Assembly (NCBI GenBank): GCA_003427395.1
Contig: BFEA01000473.1
Location: 151,206-197,558 of the forward strand
Source of the DNA: Chara braunii
Lineage: Eukaryota; Streptophyta; Charophyceae; Charales; Characeae
Direction of reading: 5' to 3'
DNA length: 46,353 bases
Part shown: positions 1-10,421 of the stretch, piece after piece
Layout of the letters: each line of letters opens with the position of its first letter
Numbering within the stretch: position 1 is the first letter of the stretch
The notes under the pieces: model-generated
What the model was told of the DNA's origin: nothing
The model's database searches: none
The model's input: only the letters and a program-made list of their open reading frames with translations
Translations under genes and position numbers: made by a program

Positions 1-152
1 GCTTGATGCACTTCGGGTGATGAATGAGACGAAAAGCTTGATGCATTTCGGGTGATGAATGAGACGAAAAGCTTGATGCACTTCGGGTGATGAATAAGAC
101 AAAAGAAGCCGAAAAAGGGCTTGGTGTTCTAAGAGTAATGAATGAGAAGGGA
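1..152 (+). repeat. 35-bp tandem repeats near the 3' internal end of element 1
   Basis: About three near-identical 35-bp units plus a degenerate fourth, each containing GGTGATGAATGAGACGAAA or a close variant. The same kind of repeat, with a 38-bp unit, lies at 34188-34432 just upstream of the other element's 3' LTR. This marks the sequence as the 3' end of an internal region whose remainder lies off the left edge. No coding potential is seen. Confidence 0.85.
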
Positions 153-343
153 GAAGCCTGAAGGAGGTCCTTGACCCTCCACACACCCCTCCCCGCCCAA
201 GGAACGACGACTAGAAGAAACCCCGAAAAAGGAACAAGAAAAGACAAAGAAGACCTTGACAAACTAACTACCCATCACACCCCACCCCTTCTCCAGACCC
301 TCCCACTGACAAAAGATTGGTGCACGATGAGGACATCGCGAAT
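153..343 (+). other. Pre-LTR segment of element 1
   Basis: Non-coding stretch matching 34433-34644 upstream of the 3' LTR of element 2. Shared blocks include the CACCCCTCCCCG motif and the run ending in GATGAGGACATCGC. The match shows that 1-357 and 34188-34658 occupy the same place in two elements of one family. Confidence 0.8.
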
Positions 344-357
344 GAGTGGGGGGGATG
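344..357 (+). promoter_or_regulatory. Polypurine tract of element 1
   Basis: GAGTGGGGGGGATG lies directly against the LTR start TGTCGGGACT at 358. A purine run touching the 3' LTR is the expected plus-strand priming site of LTR retroelements. The equivalent site in element 2 is at 34645-34658, with one base changed. Confidence 0.7.
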
Positions 358-917
358 TGTCGGGACTGGTGGGTCCCGAATAACATCCTGCCACTCGAAA
401 GCCTGTACATAGCCAAATCGTGCACGACAGAGAAATCCGGAGTAAGGAGGCAAGAGAGAGAAAAGACAAAGGACTAAGCCGCGGGGGGGAGTAATGCCCT
501 GGGTTGAGAACCGAAGAGGGAAAGAACTGGCGACGGCAAGCAAGTAAGCGTGAGGACATGGGCGCATAGAACATAGCATGAGGCCAGGAGGGCCGTTGGA
601 ATTCAACAAGACTATGGCCAAGGGGTCATTGACCCTGCAAACACGGCACGACAACGACAAAAGAGTGAGGGAGCCGAGAGGTGGACGGCTCCGATGGCCG
701 AGGGACGTTAGAAAATAAGGGTCCAATATAGGGGCCGCCTACGACAATTAATGGGAGCCTCTGCTTGGAGGCCCGCGGCCGGAGAAACCAGCGCACGCAA
801 GGCCCAAGAGAAAGCAAGGAAAAGGGGGCCACCATAGGGTGGTAGACGCCCAAAGAACATGGGACACCTTGAGGAAAGGTACCATGGACCACGTGGGACT
901 AAGTAAAAATAATGGTA

Positions 918-1110
918 GCCGGGACAAAATATGTCGGGGACTACCGACGGGACTAAGTGTTGGGGACCACCGGCGGGACTAAGTATCGAGGACCGTCGAT
1001 GGGACTAAGTGTCGGGAACCACCGGCGGGAGAAAGTGTCGGGGACGACCGGCGGGACTAAGTGTCGGGGACCACCGACGGGACTAAGTGTCGGGGACCAC
1101 CGCGGGACGT
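918..1110 (+). repeat. GC-rich ~24-bp tandem repeats in LTR copy 1
   Basis: About eight units of the type GTCGGGGACCACCGGCGGGA followed by CTAAGT. Shorter versions occur at about 10340-10430 and 35217-35345, so the copy number differs between LTRs. On the minus strand the array is free of stops, which creates long but probably meaningless antisense reading frames. Confidence 0.8.
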
Positions 1111-1221
1111 GGCGGGGACATAAGAAGGTCCCAAGAGAAACGGCGGAGCGACATGAGGAGAAAAATAATTAAGACAAGATGCACCGTCAAGATCGAGATC
1201 TTGATGGCCAAAAATATTAGC

Positions 1222-1245
1222 ACCGCTAGTGTAAGCACTAGCGGT
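1222..1245. repeat. Inverted repeat with a compensatory change (copy 1)
   Basis: ACCGCTAGTGT and GCACTAGCGGT flank a two-base loop. The matching site in the 5' LTR of element 2 (10535-10558) reads ACCACTAGTGC and GCACTAGTGGT. Relative to it, an A-T pair has become G-C on both arms, and one G-C has become a wobble pair. Such paired change is what a conserved RNA or cruciform stem would produce. Confidence 0.8.
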
Positions 1246-4200
1246 AGCAAACGGGAAGGCCAAAAGGAAAAGAAAAAGCGAGGAAACATTAAGAGGGAAG
1301 CATGGGAGCAATCCGAAGCCAAAAAAGACTCCATGTGAAAAATAGGCCTCCGGGAGAAAATCGGAGTAGGAGGGGCTACTATGGGAGAGAAATAAAGAAA
1401 AAAGGAAGCTCCCATGGGCATGAGGGAGCCATTGTTGCAATCCGAGATGTAACGGACTGCACCATGGGGATAAGGAGGGCCAAAACTCAGAGGAAGGGCC
1501 TAGAAAAGGGCCTTAGCGGCCAATTGACACTTTACATGCTAGAAAAAGAAAAAAAAGAAAAGAAAAAATTGAGAGAATGAAACAAAAAGAGTGAGAGGGG
1601 GTGAGTGAGTTGGCCGTCAGTAGGGACTGCCACAAGTAGGGACTCGCAGGTCCCTACTATCCTAGGAAGAAGAAGGAAAAAAAAAAAAGAAAAAAAAAAG
1701 AAGAAGGGCCTTAACGGTTAAAAACGGCCACTTGGGGAGATGCATCTGTAACCAGATACATTCTGGAATATGGCGGTTGCAAATGGCATTGATTTTCTCT
1801 TGATTTTGCAGAGAAAATCAAGAAAAATCAAGGCCCATGCAACCGAAATACAACGGATTACATGGGGGAGGAGAAACGCATGTTTTGGGTGCATCCGGAG
1901 CCAAAATTAAGTCCGGATGCACTTGAAAATTGACCGTTTCTTTTTCTTTCAATTGAGGGTCAGTTGTCGGGCATTGGGGCTAGGAAATTGACCCCTATTG
2001 CAGTCCGAGTGGCAACGGACTGCATGAGGAAGGGAAAACACATGTTTCAGGTGTATCCGAAACCAATATTGAGCGCGGATGCGCTTGAGAATTAAGCGTT
2101 TCATTTTTTTTCAATATGGGGCAAGTTGTGGCTGTGGGACTAAGAAAAGGGTCATAACTGCAGACCGAGAAATATCGGACTGCATAAGGATGCCTAGGCT
2201 AAAAGAAAATGAGCCACGACAAGCCTAAAAGGCTAGAAAGAAGTGATTTCGGCATGGGGCAAATAAAAACGGTAGACGACAACCGTAAGATGAGATCCCG
2301 CGGCCAATAATAATCGGCACACATGGGGCACCCAAGGAAGGGATATTGGAACCACTAAGGAGAAGGAGGTTCCAAAATAAAAATGGGACATCATCCGGGA
2401 TGTTGCTAGGAACTAAGTGGGCCCAAACAGTAATAGTCGAAAAACGGGACATGCGCCGGCGGGATTGCCGGCGGTACAAAAAAATGAAACTAGTACAGGG
2501 AAAGTGGCGGGGACTTGAGTTGTCCCAAGGTAACCATGAGCCAACATAAGGAACCGACACGCAAGCAAGCGGCACCGTCGAGATTAAGATCTAGACGGTG
2601 TAAAATATTTGCACCACTAGTGCAAGCACTAGTGGCATCAAATGGGAGAGTCGTGAGAGAAAAAGTAAACAAAATAATGATGTTGGGAAGGCAACCCAGC
2701 AATCCGAGATACCTCGGACTAGCTAGGCATGAGAAAATAGAGCCTCAAAGGGCCCAACGCAGAAAAAAGGCTGCTCAGCGAAAATCGGAGCAAAGGGGGC
2801 TAAAAATTGGGACTAACGGAGACAAAATGGAGCCCCCTAGGAGCATGGGGGTGCTATTATTGTAATCCGAGATATGACAGTCAACTGCTGAGTCAAAATC
2901 TGGCCATGGATGAGGATCCATGGCCTAGAAAAAGACTCAACAGCTATTTGACACTTGTCACATCAAAAATAAAATAAAATAAAATAAAAAAAGAAAGAAA
3001 ATGGAGGGAGAATGAGACAAAAGGGGAGAAAAAGGCGGAGGAGAATGCGCCGGCCTGTTGGAACCTACACAGTAGGGCCTGGCAGGACCCTACTTTGACC
3101 TCATCCCTCCTAGAATCGAGGAGGGCAATCCGGATTGTAAAGATATGGCCCTTGGGGCAATATCTCCATAAAATATGAATTAAAAAGACAAAGATAAGAG
3201 AAACTGCGAAAAGGAGGTAGTCGTTCTTTTTGTGGGCCATAGATCTGAGATCAGGTCTTATGGTGGAGAGGAACTAGCCGTTTTTTGTGGGCCAGCTCAA
3301 AACGGCTAGGTCCGGAATGAGTTGGCAACCCAAAATGGAAATAAACAAAAGAGGGAAAACGACAAAAACATGCATTTGGCCCAAAAAGAGAGCCAGATGC
3401 ACCAAAAATTAAAAAAGTGAGCTTAGGGGCTCAAATCTGAATCAAGAGCTACTTCGGGGTAGCTTGGAATATTGTAAGCCTTGGATCTCAGCCAGATCCA
3501 AGGCTGAAACAGCACCGAGGCATGGGAAAATACCTCGGCCTACTAAAAATGGGATAGAAACTGAAAAAATCGAGAAAAAAAACCACTAGGCCTTTTTCTC
3601 TCAAGTAAGGCTGCCCCTTGGGCATTAGGACCCAAGGGGGCAACATTTTGGAAATGAAAAAGAGGTTGAAGGAGGCCAAGAGGCAATCCGAGTCGGTACC
3701 AACCACTCGGACTGCATGTACTTGGCCAAAATAAGGCCCGGGTACCTCCGGAAGGGACTCGTGGTGGAATTTTGCCTTGGGGGTACCTCGGTTCACCTCA
3801 AGGCACATGGGGAGGCCCATGGGCTGGCCGGAGTGTTGTTTTCAGCCTACATAAGCTGAGGATTCGGTCCGCCACACTCACATTTGCATGAGGAGTGCCC
3901 ATGCTGCCCAAGTGAGCTCATAAGAGCACTTTCTCACTTGGGGAGAGGACAGGGGAACCCTTGCCAGTTCGAGAGTTTAAAGGAGACTGAGCTAGGAGGA
4001 GGAACTCTAGAGGTTAGTGGTAGAGAGGCTGGCCTAAGGTGGTGATCCGCCATAACCTCCAGGCTGTGAGGAAGAGAGAGAGGCCAGGGTGAGTCCCATT
4101 AGTCCTCCTAGAGGGGAGGACTCCATAGCCATAGTCGAGGGAGCTTGCCATAACTTGGGAGGAGTTGAGAGAAGAGGAAGAGAAGGGCATGGGCAAGAAA

Positions 4201-4298
4201 AGAGTCATAGCCAAGGTGATTCTTGTGCAAGGAAGGGGGAGACTTCATCAAGGTTGATGCTACATCTCCAAAACATCAAGGAGGTGAGTGGAAAGGAG

Positions 4299-4455
4299 GA
4301 GATTCTTCTCCTTCTTCTTCTTCTTCTTCTTTTTATTCTTCCTCTTCTTCTTCTTCCTCCCTTATGTTCTTTCTCCCCCCCCCCTTCTCCTTCATCCTCT
4401 TCTTCTCCTTCGTCTCCTTCATCTTTATCTCTCCCCACTCTCTTCTTCTCTCCCT
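4299..4455 (+). repeat. Pyrimidine (TTC-rich) tract of LTR copy 1
   Basis: Long, almost pure pyrimidine run made mainly of TTC/CTT units. Tracts occur at the same place in the other LTRs (13636-13790 and 38411-38632), always between the inverted-repeat field and the tandem array. Translations in this stretch (poly-Ser/Phe/Leu, or Lys/Glu-rich on the minus strand) are artefacts of the repeat. Confidence 0.9.
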
Positions 4456-4539
4456 CTCTCCATGGGAACTTTCCTAAGCTTAGAGTAGATGGTAGGGAGC
4501 CTTCTCACAAGCAATGATCTCTCCATTACACTCACCCTT

Positions 4540-5470
4540 TCTTCACTTTCTCTCCACTTCTTCACTTAGAAACAGATCGCAACTCTTGTCTTTGATTATT
4601 CTAGTATTTAGATGATGATTACCTCTTAATTTGTCCTTTTCTTCATCCCCATGTAAATCGCCACTTCTCCCCTTGTGATTTCATGCATTTGAGTGAATTC
4701 TACTCACTTTTTTCTCCCTTTCTCTCCATTTCTTCACTTAGGAGCAAATTGCAACTCTTGTATGTGCTTTCTCTAGTGTTTAGATGATGATTACCTCTTG
4801 TTTTGTCCTTTTCTTCATCCCCATGTAAATCGTCACTTCTCCCCTTGTGATTTCATGCATTTGAGTGAGTTCTACTCACTTTTCTCTCCCTTTCTCTCCA
4901 CTTCTTCACTTAGGAGCAAATCGCAACTCTTGTATGTGCTTTCTTTAGTGATTAGATGAAGATTATCTTTTGTTTTGACCTTTTCTTCACCCCCATGTGA
5001 ATGGCCATTTCCCCCCTTGTGATTTCATGCATTTGAGTGAAATCTACTCACTTTTCTCTCCCTTTTTCTCCGCTTCTTTACTTAGGAGCAAAACACAACT
5101 CTAATATGTGCTTTCCCTAGTGTTTTGATGAAGATCATCTCTTGTTTAGTCCTTTTCTTCACTCCCATGTGAATCGCCACTTCTCCCCTTGTGAATTCAT
5201 GCACTTGAGTGAGTTTTACGCACTTTTCTCTCCCTTTCTCTCCACTTCTTCACATAGTAGCAAATCACAACTCTTGTACGCGCCTTCTCTAGTGATTAAA
5301 TGAAGATTATCTCTTGTTTTGTCCTTTTCTTCACTCCCATGTGAATCGCCACTTCTCCCCTTGTGATTTCAAGCATTTGGGTGAGTTAGACTCACTCTTC
5401 TCTCGCTTTTTCTCCTCTTCTTCGCTTAGGAACAAATCGCAACTCTTGTCCGTGCTTGCGCTAGTATTTT
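4540..5470 (+). repeat. ~172-bp tandem array in LTR copy 1
   Basis: About five diverged units, recognised by GTCCTTTTCTTCATCCCCAT and by CTTAGGAGCAAATCGCAACT. Successive GTCC landmarks at 4633 and 4805 give a period of 172 bp. I do not find this family in the other two LTRs, so the array is particular to this copy. Confidence 0.85.
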
Positions 5471-6300
5471 GGATAGTTCCTTTCACCTACTTTGCTCAAC
5501 TTTCCCACATGATGACATTCCGTCTCATGCTTGGTTGTAGTCATGAGCTTCAAGCATGTGTTTCAGCAAGTCTCACTCACATGCATGGCTCAACATTCAC
5601 ATGATAATGATCCATTGCATTCTTGGTTGTAGTCATGAGCATCAAGCATGTGTTTGAGAAAGTCTCACTCACATGCAGGGCTCATCTCTCACATGGTGAC
5701 ATCCCTGTTTCATTCTTGGTTGAATTCATGAACCTCAAACATGTGTTTGAGCAGGTCTCACCCATGCATGGCTCAACTCTCACATGATGATGTTCCATAA
5801 TATTCTCGGTTGCATTCATGGGCTTCAAGCAAGTGTTTGCGCAAGTCTCACTCACATGCATGGCCCATTTCTCACATAACAATATTCCGATTCACACTTG
5901 GTTGTTCTTCTACTCATGTATGTGTTCTCGCTAGTTCTAGCTTCACTTTGTCAAGTTTATGCATGTGGCAGTGTTCCGCTTCACACTTGGCTGATCTTCT
6001 ACTCATGTATGTGTGTTCTCACTAGTTCTACCTTCACTTTGTCAAGTTCATGCATGTGGTAATGTGTCCTTTCACATTTGGTTGTTCTTCTACTCGTGTG
6101 AATGTGTTCTCACTAGTTTTACCCTCACTCTGTCAAGTTCATGCATGTGGTAATGTTTCGTTTCACATTTGGTTGTTCTTCTACTCATGGGAATCTATTC
6201 TTACTAGTTTTACCCTCACTCTTTCAACTTCATGCATATGGTAGTGTTCCTTTTCACACTTGGTAGTGTTTTGGTTCTCACTAGTTCTACCTTCACTTTG
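5471..6300 (+). repeat. ~110-130-bp irregular tandem array in LTR copy 1
   Basis: Two successive families, one carrying TCTCACTCACATGCATGGCT and then one carrying CACTTTGTCAAGTTCATGCA. Unit length varies. It grades into the 76-bp array that follows. No gene is supported here. Confidence 0.7.
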
Positions 6301-7905
6301 TCAAGTTCATGCTTTTGGTAATGTTCTGGCTCTCACTTGGCTATTGAACTTCCCATGTAATTGTGCTTTTATTCTCATCTTGTCAAGTTCATGCTCTTGG
6401 TAGTGTTTTGGTTCTCACTTGGTTGTTCAACTTCCCATGTGCTTGTGCTTTCACTCTCATCTTGTCAAGCTCATACACTTAGTAGTGTTCCGGTTCTCAC
6501 TTCGCTGTTCAACTTCTCATGTGCTTGTGCTTTCACTACTCGTACTCTCACCTTGCCAAGTTCGTGCTCTTGGTAGTGTTCCGGTTCTCACTTGGCTGTT
6601 CAACTTCTCATGTGTTTGTGCTTTCACTCCTCATATTCTTGTCAAGTTCATGCTCTTGGTAGTGTTCCGGTTCTCACTTGGCTGTTCAACTTCTCATGTG
6701 CTTGTGCTTTCACTCTCAACTTGTCAAGTTCATGTTCTTGGTACTGTTCCGGTTCTCACTTGGTTGTTCAACTTCTCACGTGCTTGTGCTTTCATCTTGT
6801 CAAGTTCGTGCTATTAGTAGTGTTCCGGTTCTCACTTGGTTGTTCAACTTCTCATGTGCTTGTGCTTTCATCTTGTCAAGTTCGTGCTCTTAGTAGTGTT
6901 CCGATTCTCACTTGGTTGTTCAACTTCTCATTTGCTTGTGCTTTCATCTTGTCAAGTTCGTGCTCTTTGTAGTGTTCCAGTTCTCACTTGGCTGTTCAAC
7001 TTCTCATGGGCTTGTGCTTTCATCTTGTGAAGTTCGTGCTCTTAGTAGTGTTCCGGTCCTCACTTGGCTGTTCAACTCCTTACGTGCTTGTGCTTTGACA
7101 CTCTCATCTTGTTAAGTTTATGCTCTTGCTAGTGTTCCAGTTTTCCCTTGGTTGTTCAACTTCTCATGTGCTTGTGCTTTCACTACTCACACTCTCATCT
7201 TGTCGAGTTCTTCGTAGTGTTCCGGTTCTCACTTGGCTGTTCAACTTCTTATGTGCTTGTGCTCTCATCTTGTCAAGTTCATGCTCTTGGTAGTGTTCCA
7301 CCTCTCACTTGGCTGTTCAACTTTTCATGTGCTTGTGCTTTTACTACTCACACTCTCATCTTGTCGAGTTCTTAGTAGTGTTCCGGTTCTCACTTGGTTG
7401 TTCAACTTCTCATGTGCTTGTGCTTTCATCTTGTCAAGTTCGTGCTCTTAGTAGTGTTCCGGTCCTCACTTGGTTGTTCAACTTCTCATGTGCTTGTGCT
7501 TTTACTACTCACGCTCTCATCTTGTCAAGTTCATGCTCTTGGTAGTGTTCCGCCTCTCACTTGGCTGTCCAACTTCTCATGTGTTTGTGCTTTTACTACT
7601 CACACTCTCATCTTGTCAAGTTCATACTCTTGGTAGTGTTCTGGTCCTCACTTGGCTGTTCAAACTTCTCATGTGCTTGTGCTTTCATCTTGTGAAGTTC
7701 ATGCTCTTAGTAGTGTTTCGGTTCTCACTTGGCTGTTCAACTTCTCATGTGCTTATACTTCCACTATTCATACTCTCATCTTGTCAAGCTCATACTCTTG
7801 GTAGTGTTCCGGTTCTCACTTGGCTGTTCAACTTTTCATGTGCTTGTGCTTTCATCTTGTCAAGTTTGTGCTCTTAGTAGTGTTCCGGTTCTCACTTGGC
7901 CGCTA
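6301..7905 (+). repeat. 76-bp tandem array in LTR copy 1
   Basis: About twenty units containing GTGTTCCGGTTCTCACTTGG, TTCAACTTCTCATGTGCTTG and CATCTTGTCAAGTTC. Landmarks at 6821 and 6897 give 76 bp; some units carry an insert of about 15-20 bp. Because 76 is not a multiple of 3, overlapping repetitive frames arise; these are not genes. The TTCCGGTTCT core recurs in the array at 15290-16320 of the 5' LTR, so the arrays share an ancestor. Confidence 0.9.
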
Positions 7906-7986
7906 CTAATGTGGGATGGGTGACCGACATTTGGCTGCCATTACGAAAGGATGATGTTATTAGGACTAGTTGCCCTTCTCTCTCTC

Positions 7987-7990
<4 letters not shown>

Positions 7991-8057
<67 letters not shown>
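7991..8057 (+). repeat. (CT)n microsatellite at the broken end of LTR copy 1
   Basis: Uninterrupted CT dinucleotides. The 5' LTR of element 2 has a less pure CT run at about 16388-16484 in the same context. Beyond it the two sequences are unrelated, so this is the breakpoint of LTR copy 1. Confidence 0.9.
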
Positions 8058-8060
<3 letters not shown>

Positions 8061-8149
8061 CCTAGGGAAGCAATCGGGGAACGGAAATGGGGAGAAGGCT
8101 ATTATCCAAATAAAGATAAGCCAACAGGGTCGGGACCTAGGGAACCTAA

Positions 8150-8563
8150 ATGCCTCGTGATACGTGTGTCATGGGGAATCCTTTAGTTTATGCAGAACTA
8201 GGCAAAATGGCAACGGAGGATGAGACGGGTAACCATAAGAGCGAAGGAGGACCAGGCTTAGGAGGCAGTGTCGTACAAAGCGAAGAGGGGCTGAATGATA
8301 AAGAATCGATAAATCCGGATGGTACCGAAGGGAACCGGAAGGAAAGATCCTCAGGGGAAAGCTCGGGGAAAGCCGGGGGAAGCAGGCAAGGGACTCAGGA
8401 AACCAAGGAGGGCAGAAATAAGGATAGGAGAAGCCCCCGGAATTCAGAGGGAGCTGTGTCTAAGAAAGTAAGGGTTACGGATGCGAGGCGCAAACTAGCA
8501 GAGATAGAAAAGAGGACCGTGTCTTGCTTGCGATGCGTGAGAACGCGGTCGACCTCCTGGTGA
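8150..8563 (+). pseudogene. Low-complexity N-terminal gag-like fragment
   Basis: Open frame of 137 codons whose first plausible ATG is at 8207. The product is very hydrophilic, rich in Gly, Ser, Lys, Arg and Glu (SGESSGKAGG, GRNKDRRSPRN), then a charged stretch (KKVRVTDARRKLAEIEKR). No domain is recognisable. The composition and its place between LTR-like and retroelement sequence suggest the disordered N-terminus of a gag. The frame runs into the antisense integrase relic at about 8527, so its downstream part is missing. The 8058-8149 stretch before it holds nothing I recognise. Confidence 0.35.
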
Positions 8564-9784
8564 CCATCCATTGAAGGAGGGACGTATGACCGTCTACCTG
8601 GGAAGTCCGCTGCGGAGGCTGGAGTGTAGACCGCCAGCTTTGAAGCCGGGTGGTCCGTCAAAGGCTGGGGAATCTCAATGATGAAAGATGGACCCGCGAG
8701 ACGAAAGATGGACCTGCGGGGTCGTCGCCAGCTGCTGAAGTGACCTTCCATGGTCCAAACCACTTAGGAAGGAGCTTGCGCGAGACGTGTTGCTCGAGCG
8801 CGAATTCCTCGGAGGTGACCCAAACTAGGTCGCCGCCGCGGATTGGACATGGCATGTGACGTCGGTTCCCTTGCTGCCGCATACGGACCTGAGCCTTTTG
8901 CATGTTTGCGCGGGCTTTGGCCAGCAGTTCCTTGTACTTCCGTGTAGAAGTAAGGGAGCAAGCGACGTCGATATCGACAGCCCGTGGAAGCAAAATGTTT
9001 GCGAATATACGTCATCTCCGTCCACTGTGATGCAACTCGAATGGAGTCACGCCAATCGCCGGGTGCACCGAAGTGTTGTAGGCGAAGTCGATGTCGGGAA
9101 GGCGGTCAACCCAGTCCATCTGAACCGGGCGGATGAGTGTGCGGAGCATCATCTCCGCAGTCTGGTGCGCACGTTCCGTTTGCCCATCCGTTTAAGGATG
9201 CCGTGCGGAACTCGGTTTCATGCTGGTGTTGGATTCCACCATGAGTGTCGTCCAAAAGGCTAACATGAAACGAGTATCGTGGTCGCTGACAATGTCTTCC
9301 GAAACGCCGTGGCTGCAAAACCAGCCAGTATGCAAAAGTCGTGCTTGCTCGGGAGCCGTCGCATGATACTTGCAAGGAAGAAATCAAGCGTACTTGCTCA
9401 AACGGTCAACGACCGTGAGAATACCATCATGGTCAAGACAATCACGAGGGAAAGGACCGGTCACATCCATAGCAATAGAGAGACCTGGTTCCCGAGGAAT
9501 CGGCAATGGTTTCAGTTCGCTGTACGGGAGTTGATGGCGCCCTTTGTTCCGGTGGCAAACTGCACAGGACTGAATGTACCGGTTGACGTCGCTGATGATG
9601 TCCGGCCAATGAAAGCGCTGGCGGAGTCGTCCAAGTGAGTGTGCGACGCCAAGGTGTCCCCCCAGCCGCGAATCGTGGTATTCGCCAAGGAGGTAAGTGC
9701 GCAAGATGCGGTCCTGGGAAACACACAACAAGTCCTTGCCTCGTGTATGGAGGAGCAATTAGTCATTGACAATGCGCTTGCTGG
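8527..9784 (-). pseudogene. Decayed Ty3/gypsy integrase, interrupted by the giant element
   Basis: Read right to left. The zinc-binding segment comes first (GGHLGVAH, then SCAVCHRNKG), then the first catalytic Asp of the DDE core (AMDVTGPFPRD), then WFCSHGVSEDIVSDHDTRF with the second Asp. A shifted frame near TDGQTERAHQ holds the Glu region. The C-terminal domain follows (ARANMQKAQVRMRQQ; KLLPKWFGPW). The order is normal, but frames change several times, there is a stop near the start, and a short tandem duplication around 8680-8710. The reading ends after DRVLTHRK at about 8527, where a chromodomain-like tail would usually follow. The right edge is cut exactly where the giant element's LTR begins (9785). 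The style closely resembles Chara Ty3/gypsy proteins as I remember them. Confidence 0.85.
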
Positions 9785-9786
9785 TG

Positions 9787-9806
9787 TCGGGACTGGTGAG
9801 TCCCGA
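9787..9806. repeat. Terminal hairpin at the LTR start
   Basis: TCGGGACT and AGTCCCGA form a perfect 8-bp stem with a 4-base loop right at the LTR terminus. The same hairpin begins the LTRs at 358 and 34659. A reversed version, with AGTCCCGACA, closes the 3' LTR near 40920-40943. Confidence 0.9.
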
Positions 9807-9989
9807 ATAGCTTCCCTTCACTCGAGAGACTGAATATGGACGAACTGTGCACAACAGAGAAATCTGGAGTGAGGCGGCAGGAGAGAGAAAAGACAAAGGA
9901 TTACGCCACACGAGGGAGTGATATCCTGGGGTGAAAACCACAGGAGGAGAAAACCAGCAACGACACGAGAATAAGCGCAGGAGCAGGGG

Positions 9990-10000
9990 CATATAAGACG
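9990..10000 (+). promoter_or_regulatory. Possible TATA box in the LTR
   Basis: CATATAAGA about 205 bp into the LTR, repeated identically in the 3' LTR (about 34863). Copy 1 has CATAGAACA instead (about 565). The position and AT-rich core are compatible with a promoter element, but there is no direct evidence of transcription. Confidence 0.25.
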
Positions 10001-10421
10001 TAGCATGACGCCGGGAGGGTCGTTGGAATGCAATAAAGACAAAGGCCAAAGGGCCCTTGAACCAGCAAATACAGCACGACAACAATAAAAGAATGCGGAA
10101 GTCAAGAGATGGATGACCCCAGGGCTGTGGGAAGTTAGAGAATGAGGGGCCAACGTAGGGGCCACCTACGGGAGCCTCGGAGCGGAGGCCCACGGCCAAA
10201 GAAATCGGCGCACACAAGGCGCAAGAAAAAACAAGGGGGAGGGGTCACCATGGGGCGGCAAAGCGCCCAAGGGACGTGCGACACCTTGGGGAAAGGCACC
10301 CGGGGCCACGTGAGACTAAGTAAAAATAATGGCATCCGGGGCGAAATGTGTTGGGACCACCGGCGGAACTGAGTGTCGGGGTCCACCGGTGGGACTAAGT
10401 ACCGGAACCACCGACGGAACA

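Larger units (their letters stand above)
358..8057 (+). mobile_element. Truncated 3' LTR of giant element 1 (about 7.7 kb)
   Basis: It starts TGTCGGGACT like the LTRs at 9785 and 34659 and is collinear with them. It has the GC-rich repeats (918-1110), a field of inverted repeats to about 3.8 kb, a pyrimidine tract (4299-4455), tandem arrays (4540-7905), and a line GGGATGGGTGACCGACATTT before a (CT)n run. It is preceded by polypurine tract and internal-type sequence, so it is a 3' LTR. It is clearly more diverged from the other two copies than they are from each other. It stops in the (CT)n run; the conserved ~850-bp segment that ends the other copies is missing, so its right end is lost by recombination or by misassembly at the microsatellite. 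Confidence 0.85.

Noticed and set aside
1-152. CRISPR-like array (short repeats)
   Set aside because: The units are directly adjacent with no unique spacers, and the context is a eukaryotic retroelement.
6361-7923. Many overlapping Cys/Phe/Leu-rich frames
   Set aside because: All are translations of the 76-bp tandem repeat in successive frames.
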